This document shows positions 55,904-64,000 of a stretch of DNA of 64,000 nt, piece by piece (the first letter of the stretch is position 1; each line of letters starts with the position of its first letter). Location: NCBI RefSeq assembly GCF_022568815.1, contig NZ_JAKZHX010000011.1:206684-270683 (forward strand), given 5' to 3'. Both the position numbers and the translations under genes were made by a program. This stretch comes from Undibacterium paludis. GTDB lineage: Bacteria > Pseudomonadota > Gammaproteobacteria > Burkholderiales > Burkholderiaceae_D. The notes under the pieces are model-generated. The model was given only the letters and a program-made list of their open reading frames with translations. It was not told the DNA's origin and did no database searches.

Positions 55904-56905
55904 TCAGTTGTTGCCCTGGAAATTACGCCTGTATGCTGAAGGGGAGATGGCGAACTCCCTGGCAAAGTAACGGCGCAATAACAGGCCGGAACCAAAACCG
56001 CTGTCGATGGCAATATCATCAATGGCCCGCTTGCTGGTTTCCAGCTGGCGCTGGGCCTGGGCCAGTCGCTGATTCAGCAGCCATTTGCCAACAGTGGTGC
56101 CAGTCTGCTGCTGGAAGTGGCGGGTAAAGCTGCGCCTGCTCATCAAGGCCATCTGCGCCAGTTGATCCAGGCTCTGATTCTCTGCCAGATGCGCCAGCAT
56201 CCATTCTAATACCTTGTTGAGGCGGGTATCGGTGGCCAATACCGGCAAGGGCTGCTCTATGTATTGTGCCTGACCTCCCTGCCGGTGTGGCGCCACTACC
56301 AGGCGTCTGGCCACATGGGCGGCGCTATCGGCACCATAAGTGGTGCGCAGGACGTGCAGGCAACAATCTATGCCAGCCGCTGTACCGGCCGAGGTAATCA
56401 CGTCGCCATGATCGACATACAGGACATTCGGGTCCAGCGTGATCTGCGGATAGCGTTCCGAAAAAGCTCTGGACAGGGCCCAGTGCGTCGTCGCACTGCG
56501 TCCATCAAGTAAGCCTGCCTGAGCCAGTACAAAAGCGCCCAGGCATAGTCCTATGATACGGGCGCCGCGCTGGTGGGCTTTTTGTATTGCCTTGAGCAGG
56601 GCAGGGGAGGCAGGTCGCAAATCATCATGCCAGGAGGGGATCACCAGCATGTCAGCCCTGGCAAGGTTTGCCAGACCATGACGTACGTGGATGTCAAAGC
56701 CGGCATTGGTGCGCACTCCACGACGTTCTTTCCCGCTGTGATCAAGACAGACATCCAGCTTGAATGCGGGCAGACTCAGGCTGCCATGATGTTCACCGAA
56801 CACCATGCAAGGCACGGACAGATGAAAAGGGCTGATGCCATCAAAGGCCAGTACGGCAACATGGATGGCTTGTTCAGGATGCGGGGGGCGTGATTTATCA
56901 GGCAT
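55904..56905 (-). CDS. GlxA-family regulator (DJ-1/PfpI plus AraC)
   Basis: 333 residues from the ATG at 56905 (frame extends to 56956). Residues about 10-180 form a DJ-1/PfpI-like domain, with GLCLGAFVLAQAGLLDGR holding the nucleophile-elbow Cys. The C-terminal AraC helix-turn-helix pair is present (LAQMALMSRRSFTRHFQQQTG, then IDDIAIDSGFGSGLLLRRYF). It is divergent from the isochorismatase-family gene by 118 nt and probably regulates it. Confidence 0.92.
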   Translation of the reverse strand: MPDKSRPPHPEQAIHVAVLAFDGISPFHLSVPCMVFGEHHGSLSLPAFKLDVCLDHSGKERRGVRTNAGFDIHVRHGLANLARADMLVIPSWHDDLRPASPALLKAIQKAHQRGARIIGLCLGAFVLAQAGLLDGRSATTHWALSRAFSERYPQITLDPNVLYVDHGDVITSAGTAAGIDCCLHVLRTTYGADSAAHVARRLVVAPHRQGGQAQYIEQPLPVLATDTRLNKVLEWMLAHLAENQSLDQLAQMALMSRRSFTRHFQQQTGTTVGKWLLNQRLAQAQRQLETSKRAIDDIAIDSGFGSGLLLRRYFAREFAISPSAYRRNFQGNN

Positions 56906-57023
56906 GGCCCGATTGTATCTAATTATGGCAATCGGGTCACTTCTTGTCAGAGCCAATGTGGCAGAAAATGATGTCCATGAACAGCGCTGCTGCTTCCCTC
57001 ACCTGACCATAAAGGAAACCATC

Positions 57024-57668
57024 ATGTCTACAGCAAACAAACCCACAATCAAACGCGCACTGATCGTCGTCGACGTCCAAAACGAATATTTCACCGGCGA
57101 CCTGCTGATTGAATACCCCGACCCGAAAGTATCTCTGCGCAATATAGGCCGGGCCATGGATGCGGCAACTGCTGCCGGTATCCCGGTATTGAAAGTACAG
57201 CATTCTGCGCCAGAGACCGCCCCCATCTTCGCACGTGGATCGCACAACTGGCAATTGCATGAAGTCGTTGCCAGCCGTCCCGCCAGCCATCATATTGAAA
57301 AGAAAATGGCCAGCGTGTTTACCGGCACCGATGCAGCCACCTGGCTGAAACTGCATGACATCAATACCATCACCATCGTTGGCTACATGACCCATAACTG
57401 CAACGCCAGTACCATTTTCGAAGCAGCCCACAATGGTTATGAAGTGGAAGTGTTGCATGATGCGAGCGGTTCACTGCCCTATGAAAATGCCGCAGGCTAT
57501 GCCAGTGCAGAAGAAATACATCGCGCCTTTTCCGTGGTCTTCCATTCCAACTTCGCGGCCGTCAGCACCACCGATGGCTGGATAGAGGCAGTACAGGCCG
57601 GCGTGGCAATCGAGAAGGGTAATGTCTATGCGTCGAACCTGGCTGGCCGTGCGCATCAGGCAGCTTGA
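57024..57668 (+). CDS. Isochorismatase-family cysteine hydrolase
   Basis: 214 residues from the ATG at 57024 with AAGGA upstream. Catalytic triad residues are visible: Asp in VVDVQNEYF (D17), a Lys in the EKKMASVFTGT region, and the nucleophile Cys in YMTHNCNAST. It probably hydrolyses an amide or similar small molecule; the substrate is unknown. GlxA-type regulators often control such hydrolases. Confidence 0.92.
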   Translation: MSTANKPTIKRALIVVDVQNEYFTGDLLIEYPDPKVSLRNIGRAMDAATAAGIPVLKVQHSAPETAPIFARGSHNWQLHEVVASRPASHHIEKKMASVFTGTDAATWLKLHDINTITIVGYMTHNCNASTIFEAAHNGYEVEVLHDASGSLPYENAAGYASAEEIHRAFSVVFHSNFAAVSTTDGWIEAVQAGVAIEKGNVYASNLAGRAHQAA

Positions 57669-57690
57669 AAAGCTGATGCAGCCATGGTCA

Positions 57691-57716
57691 CAGTGGTCCC
57701 GTCAACGGGACTGCTG
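57691..57716. other. Hairpin between convergent genes
   Basis: GTCCCGT / ACGGGAC stem with CAG/CTG outer pairs and a CA apex, between the hydrolase and Crp-type genes. There is no T-run, so terminator function is uncertain. Confidence 0.45.
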
Positions 57717-57752
57717 TTATCCCAAAACAAAAAGATCAATAAATGATGCAAA

Positions 57753-58340
57753 TCAGGCGACCATGCTGCGCCTGATAATCCGGTTCAAACCCACTGGCGT
57801 CACTCCCAGGTAACTGGCCAAGTCTTTTTGTGAGACGCGGTTGACCAAGTCAGGTTCTTCACTGAGCACGGCGTGGTAACGTTGTGCTGCTGACAGAGTC
57901 AGTAATTCGCGTTCACGTTTTTCCTTGCGGGCGGCAAATGCCTGGAAGCCGCGACGCAGGGCTTTTTCCCAGACGGGATGTTGCTCCGCTTGTTGCAGCA
58001 AGGCTTTGAATGGCAGACGCTCCAGCACGGTGTCTGTTACCGTTTGCACAGCGAAACTTGTTCTGCCACGATCCTCCAGGGCAGCCATGCTGGCAAAAAT
58101 ATGGTTTTCGCTGCTGAAAGATTTGATCCATTCCTTGCCATCTTCTTGCACATATAACAATTTGACACAGCCTCTGACGACAACATACAGATAAGGATGG
58201 ATTTCGTCATGATGAAATACCCAGTCCTGTGCTTTCAGAGTCATGGTCCGTATATCGGCAGCTACCTGCGTCCAGCCTGGCAGTGCCTCTCCAGCGAGAG
58301 TCGACAATATATGCTGACTGCGAAAAGTGGAAGTGTCCAT
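57753..58340 (-). CDS. Crp/Fnr-family regulator
   Basis: 195 residues from the ATG at 58340 (MDTSTFRSQHIL); the frame extends to 58403. A cyclic-nucleotide-binding-type barrel covers about 20-125 and a helix-turn-helix is near the end (SQKDLASYLGVTPVGLNRIIRR). No FNR-type cysteine set, so not an iron-sulfur sensor. It lies 83 nt from the divergent SDR gene, its probable target. Confidence 0.9.
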   Translation of the reverse strand: MDTSTFRSQHILSTLAGEALPGWTQVAADIRTMTLKAQDWVFHHDEIHPYLYVVVRGCVKLLYVQEDGKEWIKSFSSENHIFASMAALEDRGRTSFAVQTVTDTVLERLPFKALLQQAEQHPVWEKALRRGFQAFAARKEKRERELLTLSAAQRYHAVLSEEPDLVNRVSQKDLASYLGVTPVGLNRIIRRSMVA

Positions 58341-58423
58341 GAGTGAATTAACCAGGGTTAATGCGCGATGCCTGCCCGGATTATACAGTTGGTCTGGTTT
58401 CAATTGATGAGTGAGAACGGATC

Positions 58424-59191
58424 ATGCAGATGAAGCTGGAACAACAGACATTTTTAATTACCGGCGCCAGTGCTGGCATAGGACAGGCGCTGGCCCTGGC
58501 TCTGGCGCAGCAGGGGGCTCGCGTTTATGCCTGGGGGCGTAATGCAGCAAGCTTGCGTGCATTGGCGGCGAGCCATGCCAATATACAGACGCAGGTAGTC
58601 GATTTGACCCAGTTGGCGCAACTCAGGCTGGCTGTGAATACACTGCTGGCCAGTACATCGATAGATTGCCTCATCAATAATGCCGGCATACAGCATGCAA
58701 AACAATTGCAGGACGAAACATATGGCTTGCAGGATATTGTGGATGAAGTCAGTGTCAATCTGATTGCGCCGACAGAACTCACACGTCTGCTGTTGCCACA
58801 TCTGCACAGCAGACCACAGGCAAGGGTCTTGATGATATCTTCCGGCCTGGCCCTGTTGCCCAAGGCTGAGTCGGCGGTGTATTGTGCCACCAAGGCAGCC
58901 ATACATTCCCTGAGTGAGGGTTTGCAACTGCAATTAAAGGGCAGCAAGGTGACAGTAACAGAATGCATTTTGCCACTGGTCGATACCCGCATGACGGCGG
59001 GACGCGGCAGCGGCAAAATCACACCCGGACAGGTCGCCGATGAAATCATCAGCGAATTGCGTCGTCCCGCCCGCCCCATACTATATGTTGGTAAAACCAG
59101 GCTGCTACCCATACTGCTGCGGTTTGCACCCTTTGTCGTGAGACGCCTGCTACAAACACCAATTGCAGGCCCGCACAGTCAGAGTCAATGA
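58424..59191 (+). CDS. SDR-family oxidoreductase
   Basis: 255 residues. Cofactor site TGASAGIG (13-20), NNAG at 85-88, and catalytic S140, Y153, K157 are all present. The sequence looks like the DltE/YdfG-type group, with a basic hydrophobic C-terminus (VRRLLQTPI). Substrate unknown; probably controlled by the divergent Crp-type regulator. Confidence 0.9.
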   Translation: MQMKLEQQTFLITGASAGIGQALALALAQQGARVYAWGRNAASLRALAASHANIQTQVVDLTQLAQLRLAVNTLLASTSIDCLINNAGIQHAKQLQDETYGLQDIVDEVSVNLIAPTELTRLLLPHLHSRPQARVLMISSGLALLPKAESAVYCATKAAIHSLSEGLQLQLKGSKVTVTECILPLVDTRMTAGRGSGKITPGQVADEIISELRRPARPILYVGKTRLLPILLRFAPFVVRRLLQTPIAGPHSQSQ

Positions 59192-59237
59192 GGTAGTGAC
59201 GAGGAGCATGCCCTGTCCTGACATCAGTGTTTGCGTT

Positions 59238-59876
59238 TCAGTATTTGCTTAGTACCCAGATATTCTCGTGAGCCGGGCACTTTCCTTTCAATCCACCAGG
59301 AACATCAATCCTTGCCAGCAGGGTCAGCGCATATAGCTTGCCGTAGTGCTGCCGCACTTCTTCATCGCTGATGGAGAAAGGCGGACCATCCTGCAAGCTT
59401 TGGTCGTATTCAAAACAGATCAACAACTGCTGGGCCAGGTCGCTGATGGCGGCCAGATGAGCGCTGTAACGCAACCTTGTTTCTTGAGGCAGCGCGACCA
59501 GCGCTGCCCTGTCGTAAATTGCGTCAATCTGGCCCAGCGCTTCACCCGTCAAATCAAAAATGTCACCGACAAATATGTCCAGGTTTTTAGCACTGTAATG
59601 TCTCAATTCTCCGACAGTCGATATGTCCGGCGTCAGATTCAATTCTGCGAACAATTGCTCAATGGCGATCTCACTCAACTCTGCTCCGGCCACACGATAG
59701 CCTTGCGATAACAGCCAATGTATATCGAGTGATTTGCCGCATAAAGGCAAAAATATCCGGCTGCCCTGCGCCAGAGTCAATGCCTCTATGTATTTCAATA
59801 GCAAGGGATTGACCGTGCTTTCATGAAAGCCGATTTCATTTGCTGCCCATTTCCTGTGCCAAAAACTTGCGTCCAT
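59238..59876 (-). CDS. tpm: Thiopurine S-methyltransferase
   Basis: 212 residues. FWHRKWAANEIGFHE at the start, then RIFLPLCGKSLDIHWLLSQGYRVAGAELSEIA (SAM site) and YDRAALVALP are the bacterial TPMT signatures. In other bacteria the enzyme methylates selenium and tellurium oxyanion products and thiols. It ends before a 356-nt gap. Confidence 0.93.
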   Translation of the reverse strand: MDASFWHRKWAANEIGFHESTVNPLLLKYIEALTLAQGSRIFLPLCGKSLDIHWLLSQGYRVAGAELSEIAIEQLFAELNLTPDISTVGELRHYSAKNLDIFVGDIFDLTGEALGQIDAIYDRAALVALPQETRLRYSAHLAAISDLAQQLLICFEYDQSLQDGPPFSISDEEVRQHYGKLYALTLLARIDVPGGLKGKCPAHENIWVLSKY

Positions 59877-60232
59877 CTATATTATCCTTCTGGTAATTTT
59901 TTTGGCCCGCCTTTCCTGCGCCGTAGCCACACGAGCCATATAATAAGCAGTTTTTGATCAGGTGGAGCATGCATAGTTTGCATTGCATTCGTGCGTGTTG
60001 TGCAATGTCTGCCTGGATGAGCAAGTCAGCGGGATACCGGCCTGAAGTGATACTCTTATCACGTATAATCGAAAAATTCGCAACAACAATTTTGCTCAAC
60101 AGTATTCGTATGCAGTCATTACGTCGTCTTCCTGTTACTGTATTTTTTTATGAATCGTTGGCGGAAAAAGGACCAGTACCAGGCATTGGTCGTCACGACG
60201 GACAGACACGGGGCAAGAATGGGCTGTAACAG
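59877..60232. other. Divergent intergenic region before the BTAD regulator
   Basis: 356 nt with no supportable gene. It is AT-rich toward the regulator start and must hold both divergent promoters. No clear sigma70 box, operator dyad or RNA was found. Confidence 0.4.
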
Positions 60233-63200
60233 ATGATTGCAACATTGGACCCGCATACTATGCCAGCTTCACGACTTGAGATCCGTTTGCTGGGGATATT
60301 TGAACTGAGACAGGATGGGCAGGACTTCACCAGCAAGATCAAATATCGCAAGGCAGTCTACCTGCTGGCCTACCTGATCGTTGCAAATGGCCGCTGGATA
60401 TCGAGAGAACATTTGGCAGGTTTATTGTGGCCAGATTTGCACAATGCTGCCGGATTGACCAATTTACGCCAGGTGCTCAATAACCTGGGCAAGGTGATCA
60501 ATACGGCAGCGAATGCCAGCATCATTCAGAGCCGTCGCGATAGCATCGCCTATACCCCCAATGAAAGAGTCAGTGTAGACATCAGTCTCTTGCTCAACGA
60601 CAGGCATGTTGACGACGCTTCAGAAGAATTTCATGGCTGGCTGGCAAACAGTTTTGAAGCACACCTGTATCAGCTTTACCATGATTTCCTGGAAACGATG
60701 GAACACCATAGCGGTACCGAACTGCAGGCATGGATACTTTCAGTGCGTAAGCAAGCCCGCGAGCGGTGGCGCGAGCTCGCCTTGAGGTTGTGTATTAATA
60801 AGGAAGTGGCAGGCCGGGTTGCTTCAGCCACGGCGATTGCAACACAGCTTTGGGAGCAGGATCCGCTCAATGAGCACATCGCTGCTAAGTTGATCAGCCT
60901 ACTTCTTGCTTGTGGTGATTTCAAACGTGCCAATTTCGTACTCAACGCACTTGACCAGGGTTTGCTTTCTGCTTTTGGAACACGCGCCTCTGCTGCTACA
61001 CGCAAGCTACTTGAGCAAAAGGACCTGACTGTCATTGTCAACCAGCCTCAGGAGCACGTTCAGCCTGTGGCGACACCAAAGGCGATGGAGATGCGCTACA
61101 TCAGCCTGATGTATGTGGAATTTGACCTGACCAGTGAGAACAGGGGACAAGGGATGGATTGTCTGTCGCTCCTGGATGAATTGCTGACTGGGGCTAAAAA
61201 GAAAATAGAATTGTGGGCCGGTAACTGCAATGAGATATTCGGGCAGGGGTTTCATGCCAGTTTTGGATTGTATGACGAGCCGGAACAGGCTGCCCTGAGA
61301 AGCATTTATGCAGCGCAAGAAGTCCTGCTCAGCGAGCAGTCCAGGCGGTATTTGCGTATAGGCGTGTGTGCCGGTCACGTACAGCGCTCAATTGAAGAGT
61401 TGCGTTTTCTTGGTGCCTTGCCAAGGCTAGCACAAGAAATATGCTGGTCTGCAGATGTCGGACAACTTGTGTTCGACCAGATGGTAGCGGAGCAGATCAG
61501 GGAAAAAATTGCCATTGAAAAACTTCCGTTACAACAAAACGAGAGGTATGCAAAGGGCTTGAGCAGATTTATAGTGAGTAATCAGGTCGTCGGTACAAGT
61601 GGTGTGCAGGTCTTGCCGCTGATAGGCAGGAGCGAAGAGATGCAGGTGCTGATGCAGCATTGGCATCTGGCTGATCATGGACAAGCGCAGTGGCTGGTAT
61701 TGAGGGGTAATGCTGGCATGGGAAAAACCAGGCTGGCGACAGAGTTGGCAAGCCAATTGCAGACGATGGCGAAACGCGTTATTTCCGTCCATTGCTCACT
61801 GGAGTATCAGCATCAGTCCATGGCTCCAATACGCTATGCGCTCAGTGACCTGTTTGGCCTGGCCACTCCCGATGACAGCGAGAAGATCAGAGAAAAAATC
61901 GTTGTCTATCTGCGCGATAATCTGTCAGACAGCATGCTGGAAGAAGCACATCTGCACGCTCTGGTTGTCCTTTTTGAGCAGAAGAACATGTCGGAAGTTG
62001 ATCACAAGAACCAATTGTTTGCGGCGGTTGCTGCGCTGTTCGATCTGCTATGCCATACTCAAAGCTGCCTGATCCTGATTGACGATATGCACTGGTCTGA
62101 TTTCGCCACGCGTGAATTTGTGGCGAGATATGCCGGCAGTCTTGAGAGGCAGAGACTGCTCTTACTGGTAACTACCCGGCCGGATGCACCACTGGAATAC
62201 GCAGGTGCGTCACCGCTAATTGCTGAATTATCTGCTCTACCTCTGGTCACGGCCGAGCAAATGGTGGCAGCTTGCGACAGTCGACATTTGCTTTCCAGAG
62301 AAGAGCATCTGCGTATCGCGCGTGATTGTGGTGGTATTCCACTCTTTCTTGAAAGGCTCACACGCAGCTTGGCAGAAGATGGTCGACATCACCTGGTTCC
62401 CGTGAAGGAATTGTTGCAAAGCGAACTGGACAAATTAGGCCCATACAAATATGTCCTGCAGTTTGCGTCAGCACTGGGATACAGTTTTGATGCACGTCTC
62501 CTGACCATCTTGTTGCCTGACGCTGATATTGACGGTACCTTGCAACTTGCAATCACATACAGGCTGGTAAAGGCGGCTAAAAAGCCAGGTTACTACAGTT
62601 TTTTGCATGCATTAATTGCTGACACGGCGTATCAGAGTTTTCCAGAAGCGCAACGACGTCAGGCGCATCAACAAATTGCCCAGGTCTTATTGCTCGAACC
62701 TGTAGTATCCAGCAGTGACATAGCGCGACATTTTGACGTAGCTCAATGTTGGGCCGAGGCGCTTGACTGGTGGACATTGAGCGGGCAGCAAGCCATGGCA
62801 GGCGAGTTTGCCATGGACGCCTTGCAGCACTTCAAGAATGCACTGGCAATTGCTGAACATCCTCAGCATGGGCTTGTAGATAAAGTGATTTCCCTGCGTT
62901 TATCTGTTGGTAGTGCTGCCTTGCTTTGTCAGGGTTATGGCTCTGAATTGGGATTTAAGCAATTTCGTGCCGTGTTCGACAGCCTTGATATGTTGCCATC
63001 TCCTGATCCCGAGCAGAAAGAAGCCTTGTTTCGCGCATTGAGCGGCATGTATATGGGGGGAAGTTCACAAGGCAGGAGTGATGGGCTGGGATTTGCAAGA
63101 CGATTGGAGGAATTGGCTGACACGCCGGCAAAACGTCTGATGGCTTGTTTTGCGTTGGGGAACTCCCTGTTCTGGCGCGGCCTTTTTACCGAAGCCTTGC

Positions 63201-63946
63201 AATACCAGCAGGAAGGTGTCGCCATATCGAGGGAACTAAGTCTGGAACAAAGACAGCGTTATTGGGGAGAAGACCTGGAGATACTGATTCGTGCCTTCCT
63301 AAGCTGGAACTTATGGTTTCTTGCTCACGAAGAGGCCATGGTCATTGCAGATGAAAGCCTTGCATTGGCCCGTGAACGCAAAAAAAGCCATGCACTTTGC
63401 TTTATGTTGACATTCAATGCGGCTTTGCATTGGACAAAGGGGCAAGTTGATCAGGTGATGGTCTGTTCCGGGGAAGGTGTGGCGCTGGGGACGCAGTTCG
63501 GTTTCCCCTTGTGGCAAAGTATGAACAGCCTGTTTTATCTGTCAGCACAGGCCAGCAGAAATGACTTGCAGGATGCTGCACCGGCGTTACAGGCGGCCGA
63601 TGCCTTGCACGGCGCTTACAGGGCGGGAACGACCACAGCCAGTTGGGTACTGGCCAGTACGTTGGTCAGCCTGAATCGCTGGAGTGAAGCAAAATCACTG
63701 CTATTACAGACCCTGGCCGATATTGACAGGTATGAAGATTACTACTGTCATTCAGACTTGTTGCGGCTGCAAGGCCTGTGTCAAATACATGAAGGTGAAC
63801 TTGAGCTGGCCCGTCAAACCCTGCAACACGCCTTGCAGATGGCTGAAACGCAGGGAGCTCTGGGATTGATACCGCGAATACGGCAAAGCCTGAATGAATT
63901 GAAAACTGACGCATCAGTGCAGATAGCGTGTAGCATTCCACAATGA
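60233..63946 (+). CDS. Large BTAD-type ATPase/TPR transcriptional regulator
   Basis: 1237 residues. Domains in order: OmpR-like winged helix (about 15-100), BTAD helices (about 110-265), a region resembling a degenerate class III nucleotide cyclase (about 285-450), AAA ATPase (Walker A GNAGMGKT near 490, Walker B CLILIDDMHW near 613), and TPR-like repeats to the C-terminus (about 830-1220). There is no C-terminal LuxR helix-turn-helix. It resembles SARP/AfsR-type and MalT-like STAND regulators, rare in betaproteobacteria. No target gene lies downstream within the window. Signal unknown. Confidence 0.85.
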   Translation: MIATLDPHTMPASRLEIRLLGIFELRQDGQDFTSKIKYRKAVYLLAYLIVANGRWISREHLAGLLWPDLHNAAGLTNLRQVLNNLGKVINTAANASIIQSRRDSIAYTPNERVSVDISLLLNDRHVDDASEEFHGWLANSFEAHLYQLYHDFLETMEHHSGTELQAWILSVRKQARERWRELALRLCINKEVAGRVASATAIATQLWEQDPLNEHIAAKLISLLLACGDFKRANFVLNALDQGLLSAFGTRASAATRKLLEQKDLTVIVNQPQEHVQPVATPKAMEMRYISLMYVEFDLTSENRGQGMDCLSLLDELLTGAKKKIELWAGNCNEIFGQGFHASFGLYDEPEQAALRSIYAAQEVLLSEQSRRYLRIGVCAGHVQRSIEELRFLGALPRLAQEICWSADVGQLVFDQMVAEQIREKIAIEKLPLQQNERYAKGLSRFIVSNQVVGTSGVQVLPLIGRSEEMQVLMQHWHLADHGQAQWLVLRGNAGMGKTRLATELASQLQTMAKRVISVHCSLEYQHQSMAPIRYALSDLFGLATPDDSEKIREKIVVYLRDNLSDSMLEEAHLHALVVLFEQKNMSEVDHKNQLFAAVAALFDLLCHTQSCLILIDDMHWSDFATREFVARYAGSLERQRLLLLVTTRPDAPLEYAGASPLIAELSALPLVTAEQMVAACDSRHLLSREEHLRIARDCGGIPLFLERLTRSLAEDGRHHLVPVKELLQSELDKLGPYKYVLQFASALGYSFDARLLTILLPDADIDGTLQLAITYRLVKAAKKPGYYSFLHALIADTAYQSFPEAQRRQAHQQIAQVLLLEPVVSSSDIARHFDVAQCWAEALDWWTLSGQQAMAGEFAMDALQHFKNALAIAEHPQHGLVDKVISLRLSVGSAALLCQGYGSELGFKQFRAVFDSLDMLPSPDPEQKEALFRALSGMYMGGSSQGRSDGLGFARRLEELADTPAKRLMACFALGNSLFWRGLFTEALQYQQEGVAISRELSLEQRQRYWGEDLEILIRAFLSWNLWFLAHEEAMVIADESLALARERKKSHALCFMLTFNAALHWTKGQVDQVMVCSGEGVALGTQFGFPLWQSMNSLFYLSAQASRNDLQDAAPALQAADALHGAYRAGTTTASWVLASTLVSLNRWSEAKSLLLQTLADIDRYEDYYCHSDLLRLQGLCQIHEGELELARQTLQHALQMAETQGALGLIPRIRQSLNELKTDASVQIACSIPQ

Positions 63947-64000
63947 ATGGGAATGCTACAGCTGATGCACGGTCAAGCTGTCATGAACCTAGCCAGATAG

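Noticed and set aside
59954..60229. 91-residue plus-strand frame before the BTAD regulator
   Set aside because: Composition does not look coding (Arg/Ser/Ile-rich with no pattern), no ribosome site, and the region must hold two divergent promoters.

Overview
The window looks like chromosomal DNA of a betaproteobacterium in Burkholderiales, most likely Oxalobacteraceae (Undibacterium- or Herbaspirillum-like). The main support is the order coxB (with a fused cytochrome c domain), ctaD, a 35-residue assembly ORF, ctaG, DUF2970, ctaE, a twin-TM protein, surf1, ctaA, ctaB, sco, then rpoH, ftsX/ftsE, ftsY, rsmD, coaD and a YfhL-type ferredoxin. The class is a confident call from gene content; the genus is a guess. 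I saw no rRNA, tRNA, CRISPR array, transposase or prophage.

Layout. (1) 1-5634: five overlapping or closely spaced genes, four of them complete and encoding exported proteins, including a lytic-transglycosylase-like protein and an intact LytM/M23 endopeptidase. It is an unassigned envelope cluster cut by the left edge. An IHF/HU-type protein with a hairpin leader and a terminator follows. (2) 6416-8465: a strong sigma70-like promoter, a long leader, a small exported protein and a DUF2235-type lipase with a GFSRG nucleophile elbow; this is a candidate effector/immunity pair. (3) 9026-14832: a seven-gene minus-strand operon with mostly 4-nt overlaps (flavin oxidoreductase, DUF1365, cyclopropane-fatty-acyl synthase, chalcone-isomerase-like, DUF3833, SDR, SnoaL-like), divergent from a tetR gene. 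It looks like a membrane-lipid modification operon. (4) 15717-19727: FAD monooxygenase, DUF2783 and an MBL protein, with a divergent IclR regulator. (5) 20657-32556: a 12-kb sulfur superlocus holding the sulfate-binding protein, ssuE, two tandem ssuA, ssuD-ssuC-ssuB, a molbindin, a degenerate EAL protein, cysT-cysW-cysA and cysB. Related AAAACG/CGTTTT dyads precede both sbp and cysT.

(6) 32683-38950: ferritin-like di-iron protein, rfaE2, a triple-PAS GGDEF-EAL protein, trmL, comF and a BioC-like methyltransferase. (7) 39162-48093: the complete aa3-type cytochrome c oxidase locus with copper (CtaG, SCO), heme A (CtaA, CtaB) and SURF1 assembly factors. A bidirectional terminator separates it from rpoH, which has a perfect CIRCE operator at its promoter. 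(8) 49359-53757: ftsX-ftsE, ftsY, divergent rsmD, coaD and ferredoxin. (9) 53775-59876: diguanylate cyclase, MOSC protein, GlxA-type regulator divergent from an isochorismatase-family hydrolase, Crp/Fnr regulator divergent from an SDR, and a thiopurine methyltransferase. (10) 60233-63946: a 1237-residue BTAD/ATPase/TPR regulator with a degenerate cyclase-like insert.

The strongest candidates for something undescribed are the exported envelope cluster, the lipase/partner pair, the seven-gene lipid operon, the degenerate EAL protein inside the sulfur locus, and the giant BTAD regulator.
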